Source: an uncultured Eubacteriales bacterium
Lineage (GTDB): Bacteria; Bacillota; Clostridia; Lachnospirales; Lachnospiraceae
Direction of reading: 5' to 3'
Length of the DNA: 64,000 bases
Assembly (NCBI GenBank): GCA_900316115.1
Contig: ONBN01000001.1
Location: 1-64,000, forward strand
Shown here: positions 1-8,901 of the stretch, in pieces
How positions within the stretch are numbered: position 1 is the stretch's first letter
Layout: each line of letters begins with the position of its first letter
The notes under the pieces: generated by a model
The model's database searches: none
Told to the model about the DNA's origin: nothing
What the model saw: only the letters and a program-made list of their open reading frames with translations
Program-made: the position numbers and the translations under genes

Positions 1-336
1 TTTTCATTCATCTGATAGGTGAAAAGCAATATTCAGTTAAAATATAGAAACTATGTGGTTTTCAGCCACTTTCACGACTGTGCCGTGAATAATCTAGGTG
101 AAATTATAATGAAATGATAGTATAATATACTTAAGTAAAAAATATACGGCTCAAATACGATAAGTTATAAAAGAAGGTTAATTTATTGCCTGAAAAGACT
201 GTAAACCATGCATATGCAACCACTGGTTGACAAATCTCAAAGCCGGATATCTGGTATGCAACTGAGGGATATTATATGCTGAGAACGTCAAAAAAAGAAA
301 TGCTTTCCAAAAAGGGAGCGGGAAAAGGAGAAAAAG
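1..336. other. Gene-free left edge with a possible promoter
   Basis: I see no convincing gene in this 336-base stretch. A GTGAAA/TATAAT pair with a 17-base spacer at 98-126 could be a promoter for the XRE regulator that begins at 337, which would give a leader of about 200 bases. A TTGACA-like hexamer near 228 has no good -10 partner. Any gene further left is outside the window. Confidence 0.4.
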
Positions 337-1332
337 ATGATTCTGGCAGACAAGATAATGAATCTAAGAAAAAAGGCGGGCTGGTCCCAGGAAGAACTGG
401 CGGAACAGCTGAATGTAACAAGACAATCAGTTTCTAAATGGGAAGGAGCAAGAGCAGTTCCGGATATGGACAAGGTAGTGCAGATGAGCCGGATATTTGG
501 TGTAAGTACGGATTATCTTCTGAAAGATGAAGTAGAAGATGAAAAGCCGGAAGAAAATATCCAGGACATTTCAGAACTGCCATTACATAAAGTAAGTATG
601 GAAGAAGCTTCTGAATATTTGGAATGCCGTAAGAAAGCAGCTCCTAAAATGGCATTTGCTACTTTTTTATGTGTCATATCGCCTATTGCCCTGTTGCTTT
701 TAGCTGGACTTAGTGAAGCAAAAATCATAGGTCTTACTGAAGATGCAGCAGGAGGGATCGGGCTTTGTGCACTTTTGCTTCTTGTTGCTTCAGCCACAGG
801 GATTTTCATATCCTGCAGCTCAAAAGTGAAGAAATACGAATTTCTGGAAAAAGAGCCTTTTGAAACGGAATATGGAGTGACGGGAATGGTAAAGGAAAAG
901 AAAAATCAGTATCATTCAGCTTATACCAGATTGAATCTTATTGGAACCGTATTTTGTATTCTTGCAGCAGTACCGGTGTTTGCAGTGATGTGCATTGACG
1001 GTAAGGATATCTTCTATGTAAGTGCTGTATGCCTGCTTTTACTGATGGTGGCTTGTGGTTGCTATGCGTTTGTTTATGGAGGAACACAAAACAGTGCAAT
1101 GGAAAAACTGCTGGAAGAAGGCGATTATACACGTAGCAGAAAAGCAAAAAAAGGTGTGTTCAGTGCTGTTTCTGTAAGCTATTGGCTGATCGTGACTGCT
1201 GTATACATGGCGACTATATTACCTGCTGATAGTAGTTATAAAGGTACCAGCTGGGTTATCTGGCCTATTGCAGGTGTACTTTACGGAGCAGTTGCATCTA
1301 TTTTGAATATTTCTTTTAAAAACAGAAAATGA
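337..1332 (+). CDS. XRE-family transcriptional regulator with membrane domain
   Basis: A 331-residue protein. Residues about 5-65 form a Cro/CI-type helix-turn-helix (the WSQEELAEQLNVTRQSVSKWE stretch is a textbook recognition motif of the family). After an acidic linker, the rest has about four hydrophobic segments (near residues 105-125, 135-158, 205-225 and 230-250) and two more near the C-terminus, so the DNA-binding domain is probably tethered to the membrane. The start is supported by AAAAGGAG just upstream. Such membrane-anchored XRE proteins are common in Firmicutes, often as sensors of envelope or peptide signals, but nothing nearby names a target. The DNA-binding family is certain; the regulon is unknown. 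Confidence 0.8.
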   Translation: MILADKIMNLRKKAGWSQEELAEQLNVTRQSVSKWEGARAVPDMDKVVQMSRIFGVSTDYLLKDEVEDEKPEENIQDISELPLHKVSMEEASEYLECRKKAAPKMAFATFLCVISPIALLLLAGLSEAKIIGLTEDAAGGIGLCALLLLVASATGIFISCSSKVKKYEFLEKEPFETEYGVTGMVKEKKNQYHSAYTRLNLIGTVFCILAAVPVFAVMCIDGKDIFYVSAVCLLLLMVACGCYAFVYGGTQNSAMEKLLEEGDYTRSRKAKKGVFSAVSVSYWLIVTAVYMATILPADSSYKGTSWVIWPIAGVLYGAVASILNISFKNRK

Positions 1333-1481
1333 AAAACATATCTTTTCTGTATACGTACAAGATTCGCCAATCATAATAGTTATTAAATGAACATAAAAAT
1401 TGTTTGGAAAAATATTAGAAATCGGTCACAGGATAATCACAATTCTTTCTTATCATAAAAGACATGTAAAGGGAGGTTATC

Positions 1482-2081
1482 ATGACTGATAAAGAATATT
1501 ATGACTTGATCCAGCCATATAATGATGCAATGAAGCTTCTGCTTACCAGACTGGAAGTATTAAATCATACCATTTATCCATCGGCTGCCAGCAATCCGGT
1601 ACATACGGTGCAGTCCCGTATCAAGAAAAAGGCAAGTATCGAAGAAAAGCTGACCCACCGGGGACTGGAGCCTACGGTGGATAATGCGAAGAATGTGCTG
1701 CAGGATATTGCAGGGATCCGGATCGTCTGTTATTTTACAGGGGACATTCATAATCTGGTGAATATATTAAAGAAACAGCCGGATCTGATCTTTATAAGAG
1801 AAAGCGATTACATTGAGAATCCAAAGCCCAATGGATACAGAAGCTATCATATTATCCTGGGGGTAAATGTGTGCTGTCTGGATGCAGTAGAGTATTTTCC
1901 TGTGGAGATACAGTTCCGAACGATTTCCATGGACTTCTGGGCGGCTATGGAGCACCGGGTATCTTATAAGAAAGCATATGCCAATAAAGAGCAGAGGGTA
2001 GCGGAATTGCTCAGATATTCCAATACTCTTGAAGAGATGGAAAAAGAATTTGAAAAATATAATGACAATCCACGGCTCTAA
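1482..2081 (+). CDS. Small alarmone synthetase (RelA/SpoT-type GTP pyrophosphokinase)
   Basis: A 199-residue protein holding only the RelA/SpoT nucleotidyltransferase domain. Visible motifs are DIAGIRIVC near residue 72, the NGYRSYH substrate loop near residue 115, and VEIQFRT with AMEHR near residues 143-160, all characteristic of (p)ppGpp synthetases of the YjbM/YwaC class. There is no HD hydrolase, TGS or ACT domain, so it should make but not degrade ppGpp from ATP and GDP or GTP. GGGAGG lies 6-12 bases before the ATG. It appears monocistronic and sits before a heat-shock-controlled lon gene, which hints at a stress context, but no shared transcript is evident. Confidence 0.88.
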   Translation: MTDKEYYDLIQPYNDAMKLLLTRLEVLNHTIYPSAASNPVHTVQSRIKKKASIEEKLTHRGLEPTVDNAKNVLQDIAGIRIVCYFTGDIHNLVNILKKQPDLIFIRESDYIENPKPNGYRSYHIILGVNVCCLDAVEYFPVEIQFRTISMDFWAAMEHRVSYKKAYANKEQRVAELLRYSNTLEEMEKEFEKYNDNPRL

Positions 2082-2085
2082 TGAC

Positions 2086-2113
2086 TTGCAAAATCAGAAA
2101 TTCGTGGTACAAT
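2086..2113 (+). promoter_or_regulatory. Putative sigma-A promoter upstream of lon
   Basis: TTGCAA (2086-2091) and TACAAT (2108-2113) are separated by 16 bases, directly after the alarmone synthetase stop codon. A start near 2120 would put the CIRCE element about 50 bases into the transcript. A second TATAAT lies at 2275-2280 without a good -35, so the true lon start site is uncertain. Confidence 0.5.
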
Positions 2114-2168
2114 AGGATACAGACAAAAGGCGGATTCCGGCGAGTTCGTCTTTTTGTTTAAACATAGA

Positions 2169-2195
2169 TTGGCACTCATCACAAAAGAGTGCTGA
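2169..2195. promoter_or_regulatory. CIRCE operator (HrcA binding site)
   Basis: TTGGCACTC, 9 bases, then GAGTGCTGA: 16 of 18 arm positions match the CIRCE consensus TTAGCACTC-N9-GAGTGCTAA, including the exact 9-base spacer. CIRCE is the HrcA repressor site of class I heat-shock operons. The next gene downstream is lon, so HrcA control of lon is inferred. Confidence 0.85.
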
Positions 2196-2279
2196 TAAAA
2201 GACCGGATTTTAATTGATCAGGGCCAGACTGTAAATGCGAAAATATTTGCAGATGCAAGACAGTCAAACAAAGGTATAA

Positions 2280-2365
2280 TTTATATAAATGTATAAAGTT
2301 ACACAAAAGCAGAGTTTATATAAATGCATACAGTTATACAAAAGCAGAATTTATACAAATGTAAT
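2280..2365. repeat. 35-bp direct repeats in the lon leader
   Basis: Two full tandem units (2280-2314 and 2315-2349) and a partial third (2350 to about 2365) each begin TTTATAYAAATG. The period is exactly 35 bases, and the two full units differ at only a few positions. They lie between the CIRCE element and the lon ribosome binding site. They could be an iterated protein site or an unstable leader repeat; their function is unknown. Confidence 0.85.
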
Positions 2366-2381
2366 AAAGGAGGAAACATGC

Positions 2382-4649
2382 ATGATTAGCATACCCATTT
2401 ATGATTTACTGGTATTGCCAGAGGTTACATTTTACTTTAAAAAAGATATGTTTCCCGGAAACGATATAACGGCAGAAAATGTTGGAGAAGATATTCTTTT
2501 TCTGATGCTGAAGACAGATAAGAAACCTCAGCAGATACAGCCAGAAGATATCTATCCCATTGGAGTGCTTGGAAAGGTTGAGGCTCTGGGAGAGGATGAC
2601 AATGTTAAGATCACTACCAGAGAAAGGGTAAGGTTAAGCCAGATCCAGGCTACAGATGTGGGGATCACAGCCAATTCCGTTCCATTTCCTGAAGAGAAGG
2701 ACATAGATCCGGCAGAAGAAGCAGAGCAGTTCAAGAAAATGAAAAAAGAACTGATGAATTTTGCAAAGGATTTTCAGTGGGGGCTTTGGGCAAGAGGTGT
2801 GATCTATCACTGGCAGAGTTTTGATGAGATGGCCTGTGCCCTTTCAGGATATTTTGCATCTTCCTGGGAAGAAAAATACAGCTTTCTGGAGCAGCAATCT
2901 AGAAAAGAGCGGATCCGGAAGATCAAAGAAACGGTATATGAGCTTCTGGAGATTTTCAGGGTCAGCGAAGAAGCGGAAAGTGCCCAGAAGGATTCCAATG
3001 AGCAGATGTACCGGGAATCCGCTTTGAAAAAGCAGATCGAATTTCTTCAGAGACAGCTGGATGATATGCACCCGGAGAATATCTCAGATGTACGCAGATT
3101 TGAAAAGAAGATCCAGGAGTCCGGTATGAATCCTGAGGCCAGGAAAGAAGCGGAAAAGGTTCTGAACCGGATGAAGCAGGAAGGGAAGGATGGTCATGAG
3201 TACGGACTTTTGTATGATTATCTTGACTTTGTTACCAGCCTTTCGTGGAAAGAGGAAGAAATGCCTTCCATAGATCTTGCGGAAGCAGAAAAGATCCTGG
3301 ATGAAGACCATTATGGCCTGAAAAAGGTAAAAGAAAGGATCATCCAACAGATTGCAGTAATGGCTTTAAATAAAAAACAGTCTGGTTCTATCCTTCTTTT
3401 TGTAGGTGCTCCGGGCACAGGCAAAACAAGTATAGGACAGAGCATAGCCAGGGCGCTTCACAGAAAATACGTGCGGATCAGCCTTGGTGGTGTAAGGGAC
3501 GAGGCAGAGATCCGTGGGCACAGGCGTACATATGTAGGCGCTATGCCAGGACGTATCATGGAAGGGATGCGGCGCAGCGGAGCACAGAATCCGGTAATGG
3601 TGCTGGATGAGGTGGATAAGCTGACCAGAGATTACGGCGGTGATCCATCCAGTGCACTTTTGGAAGTGCTGGATCCGGAGCAGAATTCCACATTTACAGA
3701 TCACTATATGAATGTACCCTATGATCTGTCCAATGTGCTGTTTGTATGCACTGCCAATTCCACGGATACCATACCTGAGCCGCTTCTGAACCGTATGGAG
3801 GTGATCCAGTTCCCGGGATATACACAGATCGAGAAATATCATATTGCCAGAGAACATCTTCTTGCCAAGGCAATGAAAAGCATGGGGATCCGCAATCAGA
3901 ACCTGAAAGTGACAGATGAGGCGATCCTGAAGATCATAGAGGAATATACGGCTGAATCTGGAGTACGTGGCCTGAAACGGCAAATGGATGTTCTTTGCAG
4001 ATGTGCTGCTGTAAAGCTGGTAAAGGGTGAGCAGAAAAGCATTACTGTCAGTGAGAAACGTCTGCCTGAGTTCCTTGGAAAGAAAGGTATCCACCATGAG
4101 AAGATCCTTGAAGAACTGCAACCAGGAGTTGTAACCGGACTGGCCTGGACAAGGGCAGGCGGTGAGATCCTTTTTATAGAGACTTCCTTTACAAAAGGCA
4201 GTGGTAAGGTGATCATCACAGGACAGCTGGGGGATGTGATGAAAGAGTCTGCACAGATTGCAGTTACCTATGTGAAGTCATTATATCCGGAAAGTGCGGA
4301 AAAATTTGAAAAGAATGATCTTCATATCCATGTCCCTTCCGGGGCTGTGCCAAAGGATGGACCCTCTGCAGGAATTACGCTGGTGACTGCACTTTCTTCT
4401 CTGGTAACAGGAAAGACTGTGGATGCACGGATTGCCATGACAGGAGAGATATCCCTGCGAGGAGGTGTTATGCCCATTGGCGGCCTTCCTGAAAAGCTGA
4501 TGGCAGCCCAGAGAGCAGGAATCAGGAAGGTATTTATTCCTTATGACAATATAGAAGATCTGGATGATGTAGCAGAAGAAGTAAAAGAAAAGCTTCAGAT
4601 CTGCCCGGTAAAGAAAATAAAAGAAGTGCTGGATCAGGCTTTGAACTGA
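2382..4649 (+). CDS. lon: ATP-dependent protease Lon (LonA type)
   Basis: A 755-residue LonA protease. An N-terminal substrate-recognition domain and coiled coil (to about residue 310) precede the AAA+ module with Walker A GAPGTGKTS near residue 342 and Walker B VLDEVDKL. The C-terminal protease carries the Ser-Lys dyad: Ser in KDGPSAG at about residue 662 and Lys in GGLPEKL at about 705. It degrades misfolded and regulatory proteins in the cytoplasm. I place the start at 2382 because AAAGGAGG lies just before it and the protein then begins like other Lon N-termini. The in-frame ATG at 2289 lies in the 35-bp repeats, has no ribosome binding site and would add 31 repeat-encoded residues. The upstream CIRCE site suggests heat induction. 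Confidence 0.93.
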   Translation: MISIPIYDLLVLPEVTFYFKKDMFPGNDITAENVGEDILFLMLKTDKKPQQIQPEDIYPIGVLGKVEALGEDDNVKITTRERVRLSQIQATDVGITANSVPFPEEKDIDPAEEAEQFKKMKKELMNFAKDFQWGLWARGVIYHWQSFDEMACALSGYFASSWEEKYSFLEQQSRKERIRKIKETVYELLEIFRVSEEAESAQKDSNEQMYRESALKKQIEFLQRQLDDMHPENISDVRRFEKKIQESGMNPEARKEAEKVLNRMKQEGKDGHEYGLLYDYLDFVTSLSWKEEEMPSIDLAEAEKILDEDHYGLKKVKERIIQQIAVMALNKKQSGSILLFVGAPGTGKTSIGQSIARALHRKYVRISLGGVRDEAEIRGHRRTYVGAMPGRIMEGMRRSGAQNPVMVLDEVDKLTRDYGGDPSSALLEVLDPEQNSTFTDHYMNVPYDLSNVLFVCTANSTDTIPEPLLNRMEVIQFPGYTQIEKYHIAREHLLAKAMKSMGIRNQNLKVTDEAILKIIEEYTAESGVRGLKRQMDVLCRCAAVKLVKGEQKSITVSEKRLPEFLGKKGIHHEKILEELQPGVVTGLAWTRAGGEILFIETSFTKGSGKVIITGQLGDVMKESAQIAVTYVKSLYPESAEKFEKNDLHIHVPSGAVPKDGPSAGITLVTALSSLVTGKTVDARIAMTGEISLRGGVMPIGGLPEKLMAAQRAGIRKVFIPYDNIEDLDDVAEEVKEKLQICPVKKIKEVLDQALN

Positions 4650-4694
4650 CAGGACAGACTGCCGGAAAATATCCGGAATAAAAATTATTCCAGA

Positions 4695-4724
4695 TTACAA
4701 ATAAAGGAAAAAATATGCTATAAT
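4695..4724 (+). promoter_or_regulatory. Promoter of the DUF1002 gene
   Basis: TTACAA (4695-4700) and a perfect TATAAT (4719-4724), 18 bases apart. They lie between the lon stop and the next start, leaving a leader of about 57 bases. Confidence 0.6.
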
Positions 4725-4787
4725 GAACCAACGAAACAGAAAAACTGTTTAAGCTATAACTCACACAGAGTTTATGGAGGAAAAGTT

Positions 4788-6437
4788 ATGAAGAAAGCTA
4801 AATTATTAGGAACATTATTATGTGCTGCATGCCTTGTTACAGGAAGCATTACTCCTTCCGTACCGGTTATGGCAGATGGCATGAATGTTGTTACACTTGG
4901 AGCAGACCTGACCCAGGATCAGAAGGATACCATGCTGAGATATTTTAAAGTCAGCGCAGATTCTGTTCAGATCATCAATGTTACCAATCAGGATGAGAGA
5001 GACCACTTAAGCGCTTATGTACCGGTAGAACAGATCGGTACCAGGACAGTCAGCTGTGCATATGTTAAGCCTACCACTTCCGGTGGTATTAAGGTACGTA
5101 CCGCTAATCTGAACTGGGTAACATGTAACATGATCGCTACCAGCCTTTCCACATCCGGTGTGAAGAACTGTGAAGTTGTTGCTGCATGCCCGTTCCAGGT
5201 ATCTGGTACAGGTGCCCTTACAGGTATTCAGATGGCTTATGAGACAGCCAGCGGTGAGCAGCTGGATCCTACCAAGAAGCAGATCGCTACTGAGGAGATG
5301 GTTGTGACAGGTAATCTTGCAGAGGATATCGGACAGAACAGTGCTACAGCTGTGATCAATCAGGCAAAGAGCCAGATCATTGCTGATGGTATCCAGGATG
5401 CAGACCAGATTTACAATATTGTTGTGAATATTGCAGACCAGAATGGTGTTGCCCTTTCTGATGATCAGATCCAGACTATCGTAAGCCTTCTTCAGGAGAT
5501 TGCACAGCAGGATTATGATTACAGTGATATGGAAGAGACACTGGATCGTGTTAATGACAATGTTACAGGACAGGGAGATACCAGTTCTTCTGATGATCCG
5601 GACAGCATTGTAAATAATGTAGATGAGAGCGTACTTGGTGAGGATGTGATCGCAGATTCCACACAGGATCCTACACTTGCTGAGAAGACAGGCGATGACG
5701 GATTTACACAGGACAGCAGTGTTGATACCAATGCAGACTCCAACACAGATAACAGTGCAGATGTAAATGGTGATTCCGTGAATTCTTCAGATATTCCGGA
5801 TGGGGATGAGATCCAGAATATTGCAGAAGTGAATACAGATTTCCTGACTGATGATGCGAAAGCACTCTTTGAGAAAGCTAAAACTTTCGGTAAGGGAGAA
5901 TATGAGGGCGATACAGATGCACTTCAGGAGGCTATGGGTTCAGATGCTGTATGCACAGTTACGCTTGACAGCGATCAGGGCGAGAAGGTGTACAACGCAG
6001 TCCTTACCAAATATCTGGAGATCCTTGGCAATGGTACAGGATCCTATGTCCCTACAGGTAATGAAGAGTATCTGACTACAGAGCTGAATATGCTTCAGGA
6101 GGATCTGAAGGTGATCTTTGGCATTGATCTGACAGATGATCAGAAGGCTGAAGCTGGTGACAAGGCAGATATCCTTGGCGATAATGTTTCTTCTGATGAC
6201 AAGAATACTCTGTACAAAGACACTATGAAGTTCTTTGAGCAGCTGTATGGTGAGACCAGCATGGATGAGACTGAGAATAATACAGATACAGCAGTTCCGG
6301 ACAATACGGATGCATCTTATGATACAGAGGGCACAGACACCTCTATGGATAATACAGATGATACAGCTATGGATGAATCTGATATGACTCCTACAGAGGG
6401 AGACGATATGGTTTACGATGAAACCATCAATGAGTAA
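4788..6437 (+). CDS. Secreted DUF1002 protein with acidic tail
   Basis: A 549-residue protein with a clear signal peptide (hydrophobic residues 6-24, cleavage likely after VMA near residue 29). Residues about 30-260 match the DUF1002 family (YpuA-like), whose function is unknown. From about residue 265 the chain becomes rich in Asp, Ser, Thr and Asn. A second conserved block (about 345-480) resembles the end of the family domain, and an Asp/Thr tail follows. No sortase motif or C-terminal membrane segment is visible, so it should be released or loosely wall-associated. The gene has its own promoter and a GGAGG ribosome site. Family assignment is good; no biochemical role can be stated. Confidence 0.82.
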   Translation: MKKAKLLGTLLCAACLVTGSITPSVPVMADGMNVVTLGADLTQDQKDTMLRYFKVSADSVQIINVTNQDERDHLSAYVPVEQIGTRTVSCAYVKPTTSGGIKVRTANLNWVTCNMIATSLSTSGVKNCEVVAACPFQVSGTGALTGIQMAYETASGEQLDPTKKQIATEEMVVTGNLAEDIGQNSATAVINQAKSQIIADGIQDADQIYNIVVNIADQNGVALSDDQIQTIVSLLQEIAQQDYDYSDMEETLDRVNDNVTGQGDTSSSDDPDSIVNNVDESVLGEDVIADSTQDPTLAEKTGDDGFTQDSSVDTNADSNTDNSADVNGDSVNSSDIPDGDEIQNIAEVNTDFLTDDAKALFEKAKTFGKGEYEGDTDALQEAMGSDAVCTVTLDSDQGEKVYNAVLTKYLEILGNGTGSYVPTGNEEYLTTELNMLQEDLKVIFGIDLTDDQKAEAGDKADILGDNVSSDDKNTLYKDTMKFFEQLYGETSMDETENNTDTAVPDNTDASYDTEGTDTSMDNTDDTAMDESDMTPTEGDDMVYDETINE

Positions 6438-6502
6438 CTGTCCCCTTAAAAATAGTTAAAATTGTCCATTGCCAAATCCACAGTTTCCATGTAAGATATT
6501 GC

Positions 6503-6537
6503 CTGCTGGATGAATCAGATCTGGATTCATCCTGGCA
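6503..6537 (+). promoter_or_regulatory. Leader hairpin before the ECF S-component gene
   Basis: GGATGAATC and GATTCATCC form a perfect 9-bp stem around a 7-base loop, extended by CTGC/GCAG outside. It has no following T-run, so it is not a simple terminator. S-component genes are often preceded by riboswitches, but I do not recognise a known class here. Confidence 0.5.
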
Positions 6538-6589
6538 GTCCCTGTAGGGGGAAGGCACACTAATAGGAAAAGGAAAGGCAGTGACCAAT

Positions 6590-7216
6590 ATGAACAACAA
6601 AGAAACATCAACAATCATGAAACTTGCAGAGACTGCGATTCTTGCAGCACTTTGCTATGTATCCTTCACATTTTTACAGATTAAGATCCCGGTTCCAGGT
6701 GGAGATGCAACATCTCTGCACATTGGAAATGCATTCTGTGTACTTGCAGCATTGCTTCTTGGAGGCGTTTACGGCGGACTGGCCGGTGCAGTTGGTATGA
6801 CTATCGCAGATCTGATGGATCCGGTTTACATTACAGGAGCTCCGAAGACATTTGTACTGAAGCTGTGTATCGGACTGATCACTGGTCTGGTGGCACACAA
6901 GGTTGCAAAGATCAATGAGAGTACAGATAAGTCATATGTATTCAAATGGAGTCTGATCGCTTCTATTGCTGGTCTGGCATTTAATGTTGTAGCAGATCCT
7001 ATCGTAGGATTTTTCTACAAACAGTATATACTGGGACAGCCACAGGAGATGGCTACAGTTCTTGCAAAGCTGAGTGCAGTGACCACTTTTGTGAATGCAG
7101 TAGTTTCTGTGATCCTGGTTGTATTTATTTATAATGCGCTTCGTCCGGCTCTGATCAAGATGAATCTGATCCAGATCCATCCGACACAGAAGGATAAGAC
7201 GGTTTCTGAAAATTAA
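6590..7216 (+). CDS. ECF transporter S component, substrate unknown
   Basis: About 208 residues with five to six membrane helices and the features of the PF07155/DUF1393-type S components: an N-terminal AILAALCYVSF segment, a GGDATSLHIGNAFCVL block, and YGGLAGAVGMTIADLMDP. S components bind a vitamin or similar micronutrient and work with a shared EcfAA'T energising module, which is not in this window. The start could be ATG 6590 or GTG 6581; the purine-rich AGGAAAAGGAAAGG stretch serves either. A terminator follows at once, so the gene is monocistronic. The substrate cannot be read from sequence or neighbours. Confidence 0.82.
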   Translation: MNNKETSTIMKLAETAILAALCYVSFTFLQIKIPVPGGDATSLHIGNAFCVLAALLLGGVYGGLAGAVGMTIADLMDPVYITGAPKTFVLKLCIGLITGLVAHKVAKINESTDKSYVFKWSLIASIAGLAFNVVADPIVGFFYKQYILGQPQEMATVLAKLSAVTTFVNAVVSVILVVFIYNALRPALIKMNLIQIHPTQKDKTVSEN

Positions 7217-7230
7217 ATAAGTATTTTAAT

Positions 7231-7266
7231 GGCTGCCACATCTTATCGGGTGTGGCAGTTTTTGAT
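7231..7266 (+). terminator. Rho-independent terminator after the ECF gene
   Basis: CTGCCACA and TGTGGCAG stem followed by TTTTTG. Confidence 0.85.
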
Positions 7267-7269
7267 ACA

Positions 7270-7549
7270 GTAAAATAATCATTGGCAAATTTAATTATAT
7301 TATTTGTTTTGGCTGCATTATGCAGAAAAAAATATGTTTATATATCAGGGCTTCGTTTTCGGATTTCTCCCGGGCATTTATTATCTCTGTCATTTGCCAA
7401 ACTCACGCCTTCGGCGTTCAAACACGGCAAATAACAGAGAAATTAGCCCAGTCGAAATCTGCGAAAGCCTCGCATGATATATAACCAAGATTTTTTTCTG
7501 TAATGCAACCAACACTACGATATGATTAATTTGCCAATGCTTATTTTAC
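7270..7549. repeat. 280-bp imperfect foldback element
   Basis: The whole gene-free stretch after the terminator is one long imperfect inverted repeat. The ends pair (GTAAAATAATCATTGGCAAA with TTTGCCAATGCTTATTTTAC). Inner arms pair in order: GCATTATGCAGAAAAAAAT with ATTTTTTTCTGTAATGC, TATATATC with GATATATA, and ATCTCTGTCATTTGCC with GGCAAATAACAGAGA. The arms close on a small loop around 7404-7427. No open reading frame of note lies inside. It could be a MITE-like or foldback mobile element, or the gene for a long structured RNA. A terminal TA on each side may be a target duplication, but this is weak. Confidence 0.8.
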
Positions 7550-7641
7550 AATATCCTTATTTATGGGAAATACTAGAAAAAAGAAAAAGAGTGTGATAGA
7601 ATGTTTCAATAAATATGGAAATTACACAAAGGAGAATATAA

Positions 7642-8844
7642 ATGGGTCTTGCAGTTGTCAGTTTGAAAAAAGGTGAAGGCAGGCTGTTAAAATCCGGTGG
7701 GATGTGGATTTTCGACAACGAAATTGCCACGATCATGGGAAGCTTTGTGAACGGAGATCTTGTACTGATTCATGATTTTGACGGATATCCCTTAGGAAAG
7801 GGATTTATTAATACCAATTCCAAGATTACAGTCCGGCTGTTATCCAGGGATGAACAGACTGTGATTGATGAAGTGTTTTTTGAAAAAAGAGTAAGAGATG
7901 CCTGGGAATATCGTAAGAAAGTGGTAGACACCCGCAGCTGCAGGGTGATCTTCGGGGAAGCAGATTTCTTCCCGGGGCTTGTGATTGACAAATTTTCTGA
8001 TGTGCTGGTGGTACAGTCTCTGGCACTGGGAATTGACAGATATAAAGAAATGATCGTAGAACTTCTGAAAAAGGTTCTTGAAGAAGACGGTATCCGCATC
8101 CGTGGTGTATATGAGAGAAGTGATGCCAAGGTTCGCCGTCAGGAGGGAATGGAGCTTGTGAAAGGCTTTATTGGACCGGAATTCCCTACCCTTGTGGAAA
8201 TAGAAGAAAACCAGGTGAAATATCAGGTTGATGTAAAGGATGGCCAGAAAACAGGATTTTTCCTTGACCAGAAATATAACAGGCTTGCGATCCAGAAGCT
8301 TTGCAAGAATGCCAAAGTGCTGGATTGCTTTACTCATACAGGTTCTTTTGCATTAAATGCAGGGATAGCAGGCGCTTCCAGCGTATTGGGAGTGGATGCG
8401 TCAGCCCTGGCTGTAGATCAGGCTACTGCAAATGCCAGATTAAATGGACTGGAAGATCGGGTACAATTTATATGCAGGGATGTGTTTGAGTTATTGCCTG
8501 AACTGGAGGCAAAGGAAGAGAAGTTTGATGTAGTGATCCTGGATCCGCCTGCATTTACAAAGTCCAGAAGTTCTATAAAGAATGCAGTGAAGGGCTACAG
8601 GGAGATCAACCTGCGTGCTTTGAAGCTGGTACGGGAGGGCGGCTTTCTGGCAACTTGCTCCTGTTCTCATTTTATGGACTATGAACTTTTTACACAGACG
8701 ATCGGACAGGCTGCAAGAAGTGCCCACAAGCGGCTTCGTCAGGTAGAGTACAGAACACAGGCTCCGGATCATCCGATTTTGTGGGCAGCAGATGAGTCTT
8801 ATTATCTTAAGTTTTACATTTTTCAGGTATGCAGTGACAGATAG
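7642..8844 (+). CDS. Class I SAM-dependent rRNA methyltransferase (RlmI-like)
   Basis: A 400-residue protein with an N-terminal PUA-type RNA-binding domain (about residues 1-75), a central EEHEE-like domain and a C-terminal Rossmann methyltransferase. Motif I is VLDCFTHTGSFAL near residue 229, and motif IV is LDPPAFTKSR near residue 300. This architecture is that of RlmI (23S rRNA m5C methyltransferase) and its relatives, acting on ribosomal RNA in the cytoplasm. A conserved CSCSHF motif near residue 335 follows the family. AAAGGAG precedes the ATG. An extended -10 (TGATAGAAT, ending at 7602) may be its promoter. The exact target base is inferred from the family only. Confidence 0.88.
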   Translation: MGLAVVSLKKGEGRLLKSGGMWIFDNEIATIMGSFVNGDLVLIHDFDGYPLGKGFINTNSKITVRLLSRDEQTVIDEVFFEKRVRDAWEYRKKVVDTRSCRVIFGEADFFPGLVIDKFSDVLVVQSLALGIDRYKEMIVELLKKVLEEDGIRIRGVYERSDAKVRRQEGMELVKGFIGPEFPTLVEIEENQVKYQVDVKDGQKTGFFLDQKYNRLAIQKLCKNAKVLDCFTHTGSFALNAGIAGASSVLGVDASALAVDQATANARLNGLEDRVQFICRDVFELLPELEAKEEKFDVVILDPPAFTKSRSSIKNAVKGYREINLRALKLVREGGFLATCSCSHFMDYELFTQTIGQAARSAHKRLRQVEYRTQAPDHPILWAADESYYLKFYIFQVCSDR

Positions 8845-8901
8845 ACCTTCACAGGCTGGGATCAGGGAAAGAGACAGACTGAATAAAGAAAGAAGGATTT
8901 C

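Noticed and set aside
2262..2280. CtsR-like heptads (GTCAAA then AGGTATA) before lon
   Set aside because: Only the first heptad fits; spacing and second heptad do not match the CtsR consensus.
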